Shown piece after piece: positions 5,627 through 5,647 of a stretch of 5,647 nucleotides of DNA (position 1 is its first letter; each line of letters begins with the position of its first letter). The DNA is from Lachnospiraceae bacterium (GTDB lineage Bacteria; Bacillota; Clostridia; Lachnospirales; Lachnospiraceae): contig CAAFJI010000012.1 in NCBI GenBank assembly GCA_900763175.1, positions 1 to 5,647 of the forward strand, given 5' to 3'. The notes beneath the pieces were generated by a model. The model was not told where the DNA came from and ran no database searches. It saw only the letters and a program-made list of their open reading frames with translations. Position numbers and translations under genes: made by a program.

Positions 5627-5647
5627 TACGAGAATACCATCTTCTAA

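Noticed and set aside
1..5647. CRISPR array, tRNA, rRNA, transposase or prophage genes
   Set aside because: No regularly spaced repeats, cloverleaf, rRNA-like stretch or recombinase motif was seen on either strand.

Overview
The window reads as a piece of a low-to-moderate GC Firmicute chromosome. Supporting signs are strong purine-rich ribosome binding sites, TTG and GTG starts, and a lipoprotein signal peptide. The GC-rich hairpin repeat at the right end reminds me of repeats in Negativicutes such as Dialister, but that placement is from memory and is tentative. All recognised genes lie on the + strand.

Layout: (1) 1-729 is the 3' part of a LysR-type regulator whose DNA-binding domain lies off the left edge. 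(2) 730-921 is a dense regulatory region. It holds a small stem-loop, three abutting dyads that include two near-identical T-N11-A boxes, a good sigma-A-like promoter (TTGATA-N17-TAAAAT) with a perfect 7-3-7 dyad filling its spacer, and an 8-bp direct repeat in the leader. (3) 922-5458 is a compact four-gene operon: a nitrogenase component 1-like oxidoreductase, a lipoprotein substrate-binding protein, a FecCD-type permease and a FecE/BtuD-type ATPase. Gaps are 67 bp, 25 bp and a 4-bp overlap. A hairpin overlapping the last stop codon may terminate the operon. (4) 5459-5647 is non-coding and ends in a compact GC-rich palindromic repeat.

How the parts may work together: the three transporter genes form a complete type II ABC importer of the metal-chelate/corrinoid class. 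It is transcribed with a NifD/NifK-superfamily protein that has no NifH-like reductase or second component in the window. The most interesting point is the architecture of that protein. By eye it carries two tandem copies of the cluster-binding N-terminal domain, followed by one copy of each of the other two domains. Its candidate Fe-S cysteines are divided between the two copies (C35 and C93 in the first; C185, C188 and C192 in the second). My inference is a self-contained pseudo-heterodimeric reductase that acts on, or helps mobilise, the imported metal complex or tetrapyrrole. The upstream LysR protein and a repressor at the promoter spacer may both control it. Ligand, reaction and regulator identity cannot be settled from the sequence alone.
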